Positions 13,501-24,214 of a DNA stretch of 64,000 bases are shown here, piece by piece. Numbering within the stretch: the stretch's first letter is position 1; every line of letters starts with the position of its first letter. Origin of the DNA: Gigaspora margarita (lineage: Eukaryota > Glomeromycota > Glomeromycetes > Diversisporales > Gigasporaceae); NCBI GenBank assembly GCA_009809945.1, contig WTPW01000712.1:88059-152058 (forward strand), in the 5' to 3' direction. A program made the translations under genes and the position numbers. The notes beneath the pieces were generated by a model. It was not told the origin of the DNA and did not search any database. It saw only the letters and a list, made by a program, of their open reading frames with translations.

Positions 13501-15075
13501 CAATCCTAAGATAGGTAAAACCTTTAACCCATCTAAACCAACATGGATAAGCTATGTTAATGCAAATAATCTTTACGGCTGGGCTATGAGTCAGTATTTG
13601 CCTATTGGAAATTATAAATGGGAAGTAAGTCGTAAATATCTTGAGGATAATCCAAATAAGCAAAAGAAATATCTTGAAAAGATTCTTAATACCAAAGCAG
13701 ATGCTAAAAGAGGATATTTTCTAAAAATTAATACACATTTTCCTCTAAAAACTCATGACTATTTGAGTGATTTACCCCCAGCTGTAAAAAATATGGCTGT
13801 AAATAAAGATATGTTGTGTCCCATACTACAGAGCTTGTAGAAAAGATGGATGGTGGTCGATTTTTAGCTCAAAAAAATTAGTACCCCATCTTGGACCACG
13901 AAAGGATTATGTTATCCATTATCAAGAACTTCAATACTATGTAAAATTAGATATGACAGTTAATAAGGTTATAGAAATCCTATCTTTTGATCAGACTAAT
14001 TGGCTTGCCCCTTATATAGCCTTCAATACAGAAAAGCGACAAGGTGCTAAGAATGCTTTTGAGAAGGACTTCTTTAAGCTTATGAACAATTCTGTATATG
14101 GCAAGACTATAGAGAATGTTCGTAAATATCAAGATGTCAAACTCATGGCTATAAATAATGAGCAAGATGAAAAGAAGTTTATTAATCAAATTCATAAACC
14201 CTCCTTTAAGTATGCTAGACAACTTGGAAATACTTTAGTAGGAGCACATATAGGAAAAGCTAGTGTGACTCTTAACAAGCCTATAATTGTCGGAGCATCA
14301 GTTTTAGGACTTAGCAAGCTTTTAATATATCGCTTCTGGTATGGATATGTAAAAGAGAGATATGGTGATAAAGCTATACTTGGATATATGGATACAGATT
14401 CATTTATATTTATAGTCGAAACTGATGATATCTATAAGGATATGGCTGAGCGACCTGACCTTTTCGACCTTAATGACTCAAAAACTATAGGTCTTTACAA
14501 GGATGAGACTCCAGATAGTGTAATTGCAGAATCTATACATATTCGAGCCAAGTCTTATCTCTATGTTTTGGCAGATAAATCTACAAAGTCTAAGCATAAA
14601 GGAGTTAGCAAAAAGGGTATAAATGAAATGGCTACGAACTTATATATGCCAATTTTAGAAGGGTCCTTGCTAGATGATCCAGTAGATAGATTATTATTAT
14701 CAGAAGAAGAAGTCAAGAATTTAGCTATGCGAACTGAGGCAGATCCTATGACTCTAGTATATCGAGACTGTCTCTTTGATAATGAAGTATTCTATGCTAA
14801 GAATGTGGGTATACGATCAAAAGACCATATATTATCTTTGGTCGAATCAGAAAAGAAGGCTCTTTGCCCTATAGATACTAAGCGTTGGATATTATCTGAT
14901 AAAATAACTAGTTTGCCATATTATCATTGGCGTATACAAACATATAAAAATTTTATATCAAATGGAATATCTCCAAAGTTGGCTAAAGAACGAGCTTTAA
15001 GAGTTAAGCTCTCAAAAAAGTATCAAAATGAATGTGTATCTCATATATCTAGAATAATACATAAGCTAAACTAGT
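10600..15075 (+). pseudogene. Zinc-finger leader and family B DNA polymerase region (fossil)
   Basis: Reading from the left, the region starts at 10637 with a C2H2 finger (CNRCGKDF with a following His and Cys). Next is a segment with the Polinton-type signature VRIETLTIEAYTLRRTVGGS (about 11.5 kb), a second Cys/His finger CKKCTISWSSEKSLAYHQKH (about 12.1 kb) and the exonuclease Exo I motif ADFEAD (12.25 kb). It continues with DHCHITGKFRGAAHNACN (12.7 kb), a palm entry motif YVNANNLYGWAM (13.56 kb), the fingers motif KLMNNSVYGKT (14.08 kb) and the catalytic YMDTDSF (14.39 kb). This order matches family B polymerases of the organellar/viral (protein-primed) class. Such enzymes would replicate the linear element from its termini. 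The gene is interrupted several times and is treated as a fossil. The product, if any, cannot be predicted. Confidence 0.85.
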
Positions 15076-15399
15076 AAATATCCAATTCAGAAATTTTTGC
15101 TAAAGTCAATAACGCTTTTTTGCTTTCACTACAATCACTTTGTAGCTAGACAATTCAGAGTCAGATCCAGATGAAGATGAGGACTCATATGCAGTATCAT
15201 CTTTTAAAGAGTAAAAGGGGGCTTTGCACCTTAAAATTTCCTTTTTTCTTTTAGTCTTGCATGATGTATGATTTCTCGAGAAATATTTGGGCTAGATATA
15301 TCGCTCTCTGAATTAACAGATAGATTCTTGTAGAATGGTATCACTTCACCATAAATTGAAATTTTTTCATTATAAGGATCGATTTTTGTTTCATGCAAC

Positions 15400-16500
15400 C
15401 ACAGCTATTGCATTCCTAATACAAGATCAGCTTTAGGTTCTTTGTAGACTACAAAATCATTAAAAACTTCATTACTACCAGATACTAATTTATCCTTACC
15501 CTTAAAGTGAAAAGATAATTCAAGGCTTTCCACAATACCTAAGGCATCCTTCATTTTCTTTTTAAAATATTTAGGTGGGTTACTATATATTATTCCAAGT
15601 TTATCGACTAAGCTTTTTCTAATAATGTTTTCAACTGATGATGTATCAATTAATGCCTTAACCAGGTAAGGTTCATGACCCTTTTCATGGATTTTACATT
15701 CTACATATGCCATCTTGTAATATAATTTATTATTATATACTATATTTTTATCTAAAAAAATAACTAATTGTTTATCTATTCTTTGATAATATATTATATA
15801 TAACTACTATGCCTCATGTAATATAGTATGTCACATAGATCACAATATCATGTGATTACTACGCCTGGACATGCATGTCTAAAATAATGATTTTTATATC
15901 ATATGACATCATGCGGTTTTGGCTCGACATCATATGATCAACTATTTTACAATTTTTTATTCTGTAGATCATGATAATTATGTTAATTATTTTAATTATG
16001 ATCAACTCTGGTTGAAGTATGGTTGAAGTATAGTTGAAGTAGGGTTGTATATCGAATAATTTTGTACTCCGATTGGCCATATCTATCTTAATTTGATTGC
16101 ATTCTATATCTTTCTGTTGCTTAATAGTTTTTAAGGTTTCCTCAGTAGATTTAATAAATTCTTGACATAAATTTCTTTAGCTTCTTTGATTCTAGCATTA
16201 ACCTCTTTTTCAGAGTATAATGGAGCAATATTAGAGGAAGAATCAGAGATTCGAGATTTTGTCTCTTCTTCGAATTCTGTCTTTTTGGGGTTTGAAACTG
16301 GTATTACTATACAATGAGACTCTGTCTCTACTTCTATTGTAGGATTATATCAAGATTTTTTATTTTTTTGGTATCTATCAATTTCATGTTTTAAAAATGC
16401 CTCTATAATAGGGCTAATACTACTGGCTTCACTTTCTGATAATGGAGTTTTTTTCGAGTTGTAAGCCGAATCCATCCAGCTTTTATTAATGAAGGTGGTA
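15400..16500 (-). pseudogene. Retropepsin-like aspartic protease segment (fossil)
   Basis: On the minus strand a stretch around 15.4-15.7 kb contains ALIDTSSVENIIRKSLVDKL and later KADLVLGMQ. These are the active-site flap region and the hydrophobic D-x-VLG turn of clan AA (retropepsin-like) proteases. The active-site triplet reads DTS. Upstream on the same strand (about 16.1-16.5 kb) is a charged stretch with SEKEVNARIKEAKE and SESEASSISPIIEAFLKHE. The region is interrupted. It may be an original part of the PolB element or a later retroelement-derived insertion; no LTRs are seen around it. Its position opposite the polymerase genes, pointing inward from the right arm, matches the two-armed layout of the element. 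Confidence 0.6.
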
Positions 16501-16749
16501 GTTGAGTAAGAAGGCTTGAATAATTTTTATGAAAAGTCATGTAATTACATAAAAAAATAATTTGATAACTTTAATTTATTATATAAAATAACTATAAGAC
16601 AACTTTCATGAAAAGCCATGAAATTACATGAAAAAATAATTTTATAACTCTTATTTATTATATAAAATAATTATAAAATAACCCTTAATAATATTAGATA
16701 AAATATTTGATGCATTATACATTGTTAACTTGATGCATCTCTTCTCGAA

Positions 16750-17660
16750 CTACCCATAATCATTGGTAATATTGAGCAAGCTCTGTAGCACAAAGACCAT
16801 CAGGTCTGTAGAAATACTCTAGCCATTTTTGTTGTATTACATTTACAGCTTGAATTTTCTTACCAATTTCTCTAGCACATTCGATCTTTTTGATAGCATT
16901 CTGCATCCACAATCCATATCGATGCAATGCATACTCATTATCGTAATCATATCCTGAAATAGATTTTTTCTTGACTTTTAGCAAGTACTCATTATAACTT
17001 ACACCACAGTATTTATTACCAGTACATAAAAATTTCCAATGCCTCTCCATTCCTATATGGTTATAATTTCCTATATTCTTCTTTCTTTGTCCAGTATATA
17101 CTAACTGATTACAAGAGAAACATATTGCTATTCTGATTTCTGGAGCATAAGAACCACTATTCAGCAATCGTATTAATCTCCTAGCTTCAAGATATTTTTT
17201 ACTTTCATTAGGTAATAGATTATTCTTTCTGAAATATGTAAGACGTTCACAAATCCATTTCATCCACTCACTACAGGGTTGGCAAATAACTTTTAAATGA
17301 CTTAAATGACATTGTGACATTGTCATTTGTTACTTTGTCATTAAAAGATAAATGACAAATGACAAAAATAAGTTATATTTAAAAGTGCAAAGATCTTGTG
17401 ATCATTAAGGTTTTGTGTCACTTCAGGTAGTTTAGGATTGGTTAAATCCTAAAACACCCGAAGTTTTAATATATTATTTTAAATGACAAAAATAACCAAT
17501 GACATATGTCATTTGTCACTAATTTGTCATTTGTCACAAAAATTTTAAATGACATTGTTATTTGCCATCCCTGACTCACTAGGAGTTTCATTATTTCGAA
17601 TTTGTGGCATATTACAATATTCAATCCATTCAGCATCAGTACAATCAGTTTCACGAGTGT
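16750..17660 (-). pseudogene. Accessory gene of the Polinton-like element, with an IQ-like motif
   Basis: The minus-strand product contains SEWMKWICERLTYFRKNN, two CxxC-like pairs (CFSCNQLV and the downstream CTGNKYCG), a basic stretch with KKKSISGYDYDNEYALHRYG, and a C-terminal AVNVIQQKWLEYFYRPDG. This last stretch resembles the IQ-like tail I recall from many Glomeromycotina repeat proteins. The probable N-terminus starts near 17660. A 300-bp hAT-like MITE (17274-17573) sits inside the coding region. The function is unknown; the Cys pairs suggest metal binding. It is not a capsid or ATPase as far as I can tell. Confidence 0.55.
17274..17573. mobile_element. 300-bp hAT-like MITE nested in the Polinton-like element
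   Basis: The TIRs are CAGGGTTGGCAAATAAC and the reverse complement of GTTATTTGCCATCCCTG (one mismatch in 17 bp). A perfect 8-bp duplication, ACTCACTA, flanks it at 17266-17273 and 17574-17581. The CAGGG-TGGC terminus and 8-bp TSD are diagnostic of hAT. The interior holds ATGACAAATGAC-type repeats in both orientations and no coding potential. Confidence 0.95.
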
Positions 17661-17954
17661 TTATACCAACCATTTTATGACTTATTATAGTGTGTTTTAG
17701 AGATTATACAATTTATATCCTATTTAGAGATTTATTGCAAAGCAATGACCCTTCGGGTCTAAACCTATTGAATTTAATAACTTTATACATTATGAATATG
17801 AGATTCAATTTTAGTGTATTAATTTATTCAGAAAAATCGATTAAAAATAAAATTTCACTGCAAAGCAGGAGAGTCAGAGACTCCTAAAATATATATTTAT
17901 TATATAATACAAAATGCCCTTAATGGGTTAGGTTAGTGGGTTTACATTTAATTT

Positions 17955-18340
17955 AACATTTCCTTCCACTGACCAGAATTTATCCAATCATTATCATCAT
18001 TATCCCTATCACATTCTAGGATTTCTTTTAATATTTTTCCCCAGGTCTCATTATCTAATTTTTAGTAAAATAAAGACTTAATTCTAATAATTATATTTTA
18101 GTACGAATGTACTAGCATGGCATAAAGTTTACTTACAAGATAAAAATTTTCTTAGCTTGTATTGTCGTTTTGATTTAGAATAGTTGGAGGTGGTGCTATC
18201 ATTAGTCTTGGGAGTGGTAACATCATTAGTTTTGGGGGTGGTGCTATTGTTAGTCTTGGGGGTGGTAGCATCGTTAGTCTTGGGGGTAGTAGCTTCGTTA
18301 TTAGTCTTGGGGGTGGTGCTATCTTTAGTGCTCATTTCAC
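17955..18340 (-). pseudogene. Short-repeat protein (TTPKTND-type) in the right arm
   Basis: A minus-strand reading frame at 18335-18129 starts MSTKDSTTPKTNNEATTPKT and carries about five 8-residue repeats of the form TTPKTN(D/N)-x. It ends in a basic stretch. A GT-AG pair (donor GTAAGT near 18137, acceptor near 18062) could lead to a second acidic exon at about 17.96-18.06 kb. Low-complexity Thr/Pro/Lys repeats suggest a disordered linker. I recognise no family. It lies directly inside the right TIR, so it could be expressed from a TIR-borne promoter. Confidence 0.4.
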
Positions 18341-18935
18341 GTTTCTAAATACAAAAAATATAGTAAGTCAAATTTGTTTTTATAGTCGCCATTAGACAAA
18401 ATGACATTACTTTAAAAATTATAGTCGGGTAAAAAAATTTATTGAGCAAAAAAATATTATTATAACCCAACTACAATAAGCAGAAAAATCACTTATATTT
18501 ATACCATCTATTTGTTAGATTTTAGAACCTGCCAGAAAAAAATATACGTTACCTTAATACAATCTAGATCTCACTATGTAAAGCAAGTCTATTCGGGCTA
18601 TAAGTTCCATATATGAAGCTATTTTGATATTTTTAGGTGAAATTAGACTCCTTATATTCAATGAACTCTCCTGTGATGTAAAAAAAGTTAACGATCTCAA
18701 CGATCTCAGAGATGGCAAAGATTCCAAGTTCCTGCGACATATGAATTTGGAGAAAACTACTGATTAAGAACATTATATGTAATTTTCTTATAGCCTTTTT
18801 AAGTTCTATTAGCGCTTTTTCTTATCGTAGAATAGTATATAATAAGAAAAGCCTTTCCAGAAATTCATAATATTCATTATTAACTGTGAGAATTAATTCT
18901 GCAGATAAGTGATACAAACTATAAACCTAATTTTG

Positions 18936-19455
18936 TGTACTAGCTATATATAAAAATGCAATTAGGTGAATATATATGTGATTTCCTTTTATATACTGAA
19001 GCGATATGCGGTCAATCATGTATGAATCCTAAAGGGTGTTGGCTTCATAAAAATGCTATTAGACATTATCCTTGTACTGATTGTGGTAAACCTACTCGTT
19101 CTGGAAGTAAACGATGTTCAGATCATACTAGAAGCTATTATGTTGCTAAACATTATCAAAAGTATTATAAAAGGAAAATAGATACTTAATTTTTAGTACC
19201 TTGTTTTATATATAGATGAATAGTATATAATATCAGGTGTGACGATGCAATCAATTTTTTGTCATTATCCAATTTGATTATAAAATATAAAAATAGTGAG
19301 TTCAAGCTATATAATTTTTGGTACCTTGGTTTTAATATAGGTATTAAAGAGATTTTATAGAATATAGGCTTTATATGACGATTAAAAAGCAAAATGAATA
19401 CTTTTGTACCCAGGGTACCAAAAAAGTGTCCCAGAACTCCCATTTTTGCCCTACT
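18936..19455 (-). repeat. Right terminal inverted repeat of the Polinton-like element
   Basis: It is the reverse complement of 10024-10542 with few differences and ends GCCCTACT before the duplicated GCTAG at 19456-19460. Confidence 0.9.
18956..19189 (+). CDS. Small Cys-rich protein encoded inside the right TIR
   Basis: The 77-residue frame starts MQLGEYICDFLLYTEAICG. It contains a C-x8-C-x4-C-like N-terminal part, then HYPCTDCGKPTRSGSKRCSD, which is a CxxC...CxxH zinc-binding pattern, and ends in a basic YQKYYKRK tail. A mirrored copy is present in the left TIR on the minus strand. Both copies point into the TIR terminus and away from the central genes. The family is unknown to me. A small zinc-binding protein carried in both TIRs could be a terminal or DNA-binding protein, but that is inference. 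The frame belongs to a broken element and need not be expressed. Confidence 0.5.
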   Translation: MQLGEYICDFLLYTEAICGQSCMNPKGCWLHKNAIRHYPCTDCGKPTRSGSKRCSDHTRSYYVAKHYQKYYKRKIDT

Positions 19456-19710
19456 GCTAGCCTTATATTTAATGTTTTGGCCTCGCTTTACTCAGCAGTT
19501 TTAAGCTAACCTTATATTTTTATGTTTTGGCCTCGCTTCACTTGGTAGTTTTAAGCTAACCTTACATTTTTATGTTTTGGCCTTGCTCTGCTCAGCAGTT
19601 TTAAGCTAACCTTACATTTTTATATTTTGGTCTCGCTTCGCTTAGCAGTTTTAAGCTAACCTTATATTTTTATGTTTTAGCCTCGCTTCACTTAGCAGAT
19701 TTAAACATTA
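19456..19710 (+). repeat. 51-bp minisatellite, right of the Polinton-like insertion
   Basis: About five units of 48-51 bp contain TTTTAAGCTAACCTTA and TTTTGGCCTCGCTTC. This is the same array as 9868-10023, but most units here carry a slightly longer form (TTTTTATG for TTTAATG). The first unit next to the element keeps the left-side form. Confidence 0.85.
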
Positions 19711-19940
19711 TATAATATTGGTTTTTTTGTCATGCCTCTGATACTGGAATTTTTTAGTGTCAAGATTTCAGCAAGAGTTAGAAAACAATCTTTTTTGAAA
19801 TTATTTGCTATTTCGGTAACACTGTATATAGTTTAAAGTTGCAATAAATTTTATAATTTTCACTAAGATATATAAGAAAATTCTGTATATTTTAAATTAT
19901 TTTTTTAATTTTAATTATTTTTTATTTTATATTTGCTGTA

Positions 19941-20032
19941 TAACTATGAAATAATGCATAGAATTATTTTGAATTTCAGCCTGAATTAAGCCTAATTTAG
20001 ACTGAAATTTGAAATACACCCCTTCACGGTTA
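19941..20032. mobile_element. 92-bp TA-flanked MITE
   Basis: The ends TAACTATGAA and TTCACGGTTA are imperfect inverted copies flanked by TA (19939-19940 and 20033-20034). The core CTGAATTAAGCCTAATTTAG matches the core of the MITE at 57910-58015, whose outer ends are different. Confidence 0.6.
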
Positions 20033-20584
20033 TATGACATTTTGTATTTTTTTTAATTTTTACTTTTTTATACATTCATGTTCATTTTACTAGGGACATC
20101 AAAGGGATGTTAGTTGAAAAATTAACTTCAAACAGCCTTAGTGAAATAGACTCAGTGAAATGGATTTGTCAGTAAATATGATTGTCAGTAAGTTGATATG
20201 ATCTTGTGATGGATAAGAAATAAACAGGAGCAAAACAGGAATTAATATGGTGATAATGTATTAGTGAATGTTTATATAAATTTGGGATCTTCCTGTGGAA
20301 ACCAGTTTACCATGTATAATAATAAACAAACAATCAGCAATAGACAAATTTATTCAAATCCTTCGCTATGGCTTTTCGCTATTTCTTTGAAGATTAATGA
20401 TTATTAATTCATCAACTCAGTAAAAAATCTGATAAAAACAAATACAAAAAAAATAACAACGCTCAATGCTATAAATAAATATAGGATGAAATGTCTATAA
20501 AATCAACAAAAATACATGTTTCAATACGTACTGACCCCTTTTTAATAATTTGAAAGTTTTTTTGTTTTATTTTTTCTTCTTTTG

Positions 20585-20672
20585 CTACTAGTACATGTAT
20601 ATGTACTAGTAATATGTACATGTACTAGTACTAGTAACATGTACATGTACTAGTAACATGTAACATGTATAT
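20585..20672. repeat. ACTAGTACATGT palindromic microrepeat
   Basis: ACTAGTACATGTATATGT and related dyads repeat about five times. Every word is a short palindrome (ACTAGT, GTAC, ACATGT), so the block can form several small hairpins. Confidence 0.75.
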
Positions 20673-20831
20673 AATAACGGTAAAAGCAAATTTCCTTTTT
20701 TGAATATTGCGAGGAAATAATTTTGATGATCAAATGTATGAGCATTGCACAAATTACTGTAAGCAGTAGAACTACCAACCGTTTATAGTAAAGGCTACTT
20801 ACACAATAGGACAAACTCATTATCTCCCTTA

Positions 20832-21102
20832 GCATCACTGTAAAAAATTTTGCTACTAATTCGCTAACCAATCAGATTTTGAGATCAGGTGTAATGTGAA
20901 AAAATGCAAAAAATCAACCCAAACCAAAAAATCATTCATAAATCAACATTTTACCTATAAAACTGCTTACTGCACACTAACAAAAAGTTTTCCTTATGAA
21001 ATTTTGGTATTAAATAGACTTTTTCTAACCTAATTTAATAGCAAACCCTAACCCTAATTTAACTGCAAAAAAATTATAGTGAAATTTTTAGGTTGGTGAT
21101 GC
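20832..21102. mobile_element. 271-bp TA-flanked MITE, GATCAGGTGTAA family
   Basis: The ends are GCATCACTGTAAAAAATTTT and AAATTTTTAGGTTGGTGATGC, flanked by TA (20830-20831 and 21103-21104). Subterminally it has CCAATCAG, then GAGATCAGGTGTAATGTGAA. This block is shared with the MITEs at 23540, 42566 and 59635. The core contains AACCCTAACCCTAA. Confidence 0.75.
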
Positions 21103-21174
21103 TAGAGTCTTAAATCTCATTACACAGCTTAACTATTTTTGGTGAAATGGATCAGGCAAAATTGAATATCTTTA

Positions 21175-22215
21175 ATAAATAATGGCACACTATATCAACC
21201 AATAATCGAATTAATAAGTTACCACAGAATTAAATAAATTTTCAGCATCAAAAGCATCAAAAACTTATTGATCATTCATTGCCAATTTTTCTAATGTCCT
21301 AGAATTTTGAAATTAGTTGTAATGACAGTATTATATTAAAAATAAGTTGACCAGCTTCAAAATAAGCCAAACGAAGTAAGGCAGAGAAAAAAATTAGCCA
21401 ATAACTTAATTAAAATTATCTATATAATTGATTCAAAAATAAATTTACATTTTGGGTTTTATTTTATTAAAAATTATTAAACTATATAATAAATTTTAAA
21501 AGCTTCCATATTACATTTTTAAATTTTGGATTATAGTGGGTTTCAGATTATAGTTTCAGCATTTTGCATTTCAGAGTTTCAATTTTTTTTTGAAAAAATC
21601 TGAAACTAATTTTAATTAGAACCCTTCTGAAACTAGCTTCTAGTAGGTTTTGTTTCTCATTTGCTCAAATCATATATAGCAAGGATATATAAGGTATGAT
21701 GCAATGATAAGTGAAAAATAAGCATCAAATTTGATAAAAATTTTTTATATTAATTTTATAAACCTATAGAATTAATTTTAAAAAAATTTATCAAATTTGA
21801 TTACATTTTTGTTAAATTATCTTAATTTAAACTTTTAAAAAAAAAGATACTAAAAAAATTTGCCTGATTTCTATTAACTCATCCCCATATATTGCAAAAC
21901 TTCACTAAATAAAAATCCAATATACTATGTAGATCATATGAAAAATGATCTATATACACCCTACCTTTAACTTGTCTGTAAATTCTTTGAAATAAAATGA
22001 CAGCTGATCAGTATAATATGGTTTTGAATATTTTCGTTCTATATAGATTCCTCCAAAAGAAAGCATGATTTGTGGATAAATAATCAATCACTGGTTTCAA
22101 AATATATCAGATCTTCTCGCAGTGTACAAATCATACCACGCATCCTGATCAGTATCAAAAAACCTATGCATTATGCATGTGTCTATCACTAATACAGATC
22201 TAGTAATCCATTCCA
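21175..22215 (+). repeat. Dispersed repeat C, copy 1 (CpG-decayed)
   Basis: Collinear with 40195-41105: shared phrases include CAATAATCGAATT, GATAAGTGAAAAATAAG and CTCGCAGTGTACAAATCATA. Where the other copy has GCGTGATTCGCGG, CCGGTTTC, ATCGGATC and CACGTG, this copy has GCATGATTTGTGG, CTGGTTTC, ATCAGATC and CATGTG. No coding content is seen. Confidence 0.8.
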
Positions 22216-22479
22216 TACTGTCTACTCATATTTTACACCTCATAACACATGGATCTGATCATAATTTGATATTTTTCACATGCTTTTGTTAAATTCAGCT
22301 AATCAGAAAGTTAATATGTACAAACTAAGAATAAATTATATAGATAAGATAATTATTAATAATGAGCAATGTGTGGGATCCACGCATAATCCTGCACAGA
22401 ATTTGCATGATTTTTATATTATCCAGCCTGCATTAGCAATTCCTAATTTGATATTGATGTACATAAAATGCATTTCTAT

Positions 22480-22790
22480 GTAAAACTTTTTACTTTTTAT
22501 TTGTTTATCGTTCTACATATATATATTCATATTAGAATATATAGAACAGAAAATTAAAAAGGTTTCAATTATATTGAAAATCAAAATATTAAAAGATTGA
22601 AGAATTATAAAAAAACTTATAAAAAATGTAAAATTAAAAATAACAAAAAAGATATAAAATATAAAATATTATATTAATTATTAATTTGCTATTTTTATTT
22701 TATTAAAATATTATATTATTAGTTAATTTTTATTTATTAAATTTATTAATTTTAAATTTATAAAAATATATTACTAGTGATACAGTCCAG
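22480..22790. other. AT low-complexity stretch
   Basis: Almost pure A/T with many TTTATTAAA-type words. Nothing else is seen. Confidence 0.6.
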
Positions 22791-22837
22791 CCTGGAAAAT
22801 ATCGGCAGGATATCTTCGGAATATAGATATTGTATAT

Positions 22838-23190
22838 GGACCTTTTATTATGGTCGCAACAAAATGATCAAATCAAATCTGAATAATTTTCAATCGATGT
22901 TTAAAGATTGAGAAAGGTGGGATCTTTAAAATTATTGTTGCAACTGATACTAAAAATGGCTGATGCTGAATTTTTGACCTATTTTGATACAAATGTCTAA
23001 AAATTTTTGGGGGTAATTTTGTCAGTTTTTTTTTTAGGGTTGTGTTAGGGTTTAGGGTTAGAATTGATTATTAAAGAGTATATATAGATTTAGCAGGGCA
23101 TATATTTTCAAATCGTGATCCCAAATTTCATCAACAGCCGTTTTAAGCATCAGCTGCGACAATTATTTAAAACCATTCATAAAAGGTCAG
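22838..23190. mobile_element. Palindromic MITE with telomere-like core
   Basis: The left arm GGACCTTTTATTATGG, then ATTGTTGCAACTGATACT and AAAATGGCTGATGCTGAATT, is mirrored by the right arm read in reverse (TGACCTTTTATGAATGG, AATTGTCGCAGCTGATGC, AAAACGGCTGTTGATGAA). The centre holds TTAGGGTTTAGGGTTAG at about 23044. The exact ends are not certain. Confidence 0.6.
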
Positions 23191-23539
23191 CTCTATTTGG
23201 TAGCCCCATTGCTGGTTAGCCTGACTAACTCTGACCCAAAATTTTTCATCGGCCCATATCATTATATATTACAATATTATAAAAACAAATTGATAAATCA
23301 AGGAAAATCTGAATTGATAAAATTAATAAGTATAAAATTCAATTTAATTGTACAAGAAATTATATATATGTTTAGAGTTTTACTAAAATGCACCTATGGT
23401 GTTTTACACTATGTTAAACAAAATATTAGAATAACCAATCAAAATTTAAGATTAGGTGTAACATAAAATTTTGTTTTTTTGTTTATTTTTTAAAAAAATA
23501 TAAAACTTTTTTAAAATTAATATTTTTTTATGAGAGTTA

Positions 23540-23865
23540 TCATTCATCGCCAGTGCGATGTATCGCCACCCCCGATCAACCAATCAGGATGCAGGATCAG
23601 GTGTAATGTGAAATCGAAGCAAAACAATCTTTTTTTAAAAAATCGCTTCTAACTTAAAATTTTGACTAAGAAACTACACTTTTTCTTGACAAAAAAAATA
23701 CCTTGCAAAATTTTGGGTTAGGAGGGCCTTCTAACTCTTGCACTGCCAAACCCTAACCCTAATCATAACACAGCCGCTATTTGTTTTGTTTTGATTAATA
23801 TAAAATCAAAAACAAAATGATTGGTCGATCAGGGGGTAGCGATGCATCGCACTAGCGATGAATGT
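23540..23865. mobile_element. 326-bp TA-flanked MITE with CpG-bearing TIRs
   Basis: The TIRs are TCATTCATCGCCAGTGCGAT and the reverse of CATCGCACTAGCGATGAATGT. TA flanks at 23538-23539 and 23866-23867. Inside are CCAATCA, GGATCAGGTGTAATGTGAAA and AACCCTAACCCTAA. The surviving CGATGNATCGC suggests recent arrival compared with neighbours. Confidence 0.75.
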
Positions 23866-24214
23866 TAAAAATCTTTTTTTATATAATTTTAAATATAAAA
23901 TTTATAATTAATTTATTATTTAAAATATATAAATTAAATTATACTAATATATAAAAAATATTTTTGTTTTAGTAAAGAAAAATTTTATAAAATTTATAAA
24001 ATTTAATACCCTGTACCCTATTATTGTAAATACAATATAAACTATTTAAAAAAATTAAAAATTTTAAAAAATTTTTATTAATTATTTTTTATATTATATT
24101 TTTTCTTTTTTTACTATTTTTTATTTATTATTTATTTATTTATTTTCTAAAAATTTTATTGTTTAGATGAGTATAATTTTAAGAAAAAATTTATTATAAT
24201 TTTTAAAATGTAAA

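Larger units (their letters stand above)
10024..19455. mobile_element. Polinton-like (PolB-bearing) element, broken fossil
   Basis: A 9.43-kb unit is bounded by inverted repeats of about 520 bp that begin AGTAGGGC and end GCCCTACT. GCTAG is duplicated on both sides, and the element sits within a 48-51-bp minisatellite. The plus-strand half encodes a C2H2 zinc-finger leader and a family B DNA polymerase of the Maverick/Polinton and adintovirus type. The minus-strand half encodes a retropepsin-like segment, an accessory protein and a short-repeat protein. The AG...CT ends and the polymerase fit Polintons. I see no RVE integrase, major capsid protein or packaging ATPase, so it may be a reduced or distinct relative. 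It is broken by several interruptions (on the order of five to eight) and by one MITE insertion. The two TIRs remain highly similar, which suggests a moderately young insertion. Confidence 0.75.

Noticed and set aside
13367-14222. Minus-strand frames inside the polymerase region
   Set aside because: They are shadows of the plus-strand polymerase reading frame.
20650-20871. A 73-residue minus-strand frame near 20.7 kb
   Set aside because: It spans a palindromic microrepeat and the end of a MITE, and no protein motif is visible.
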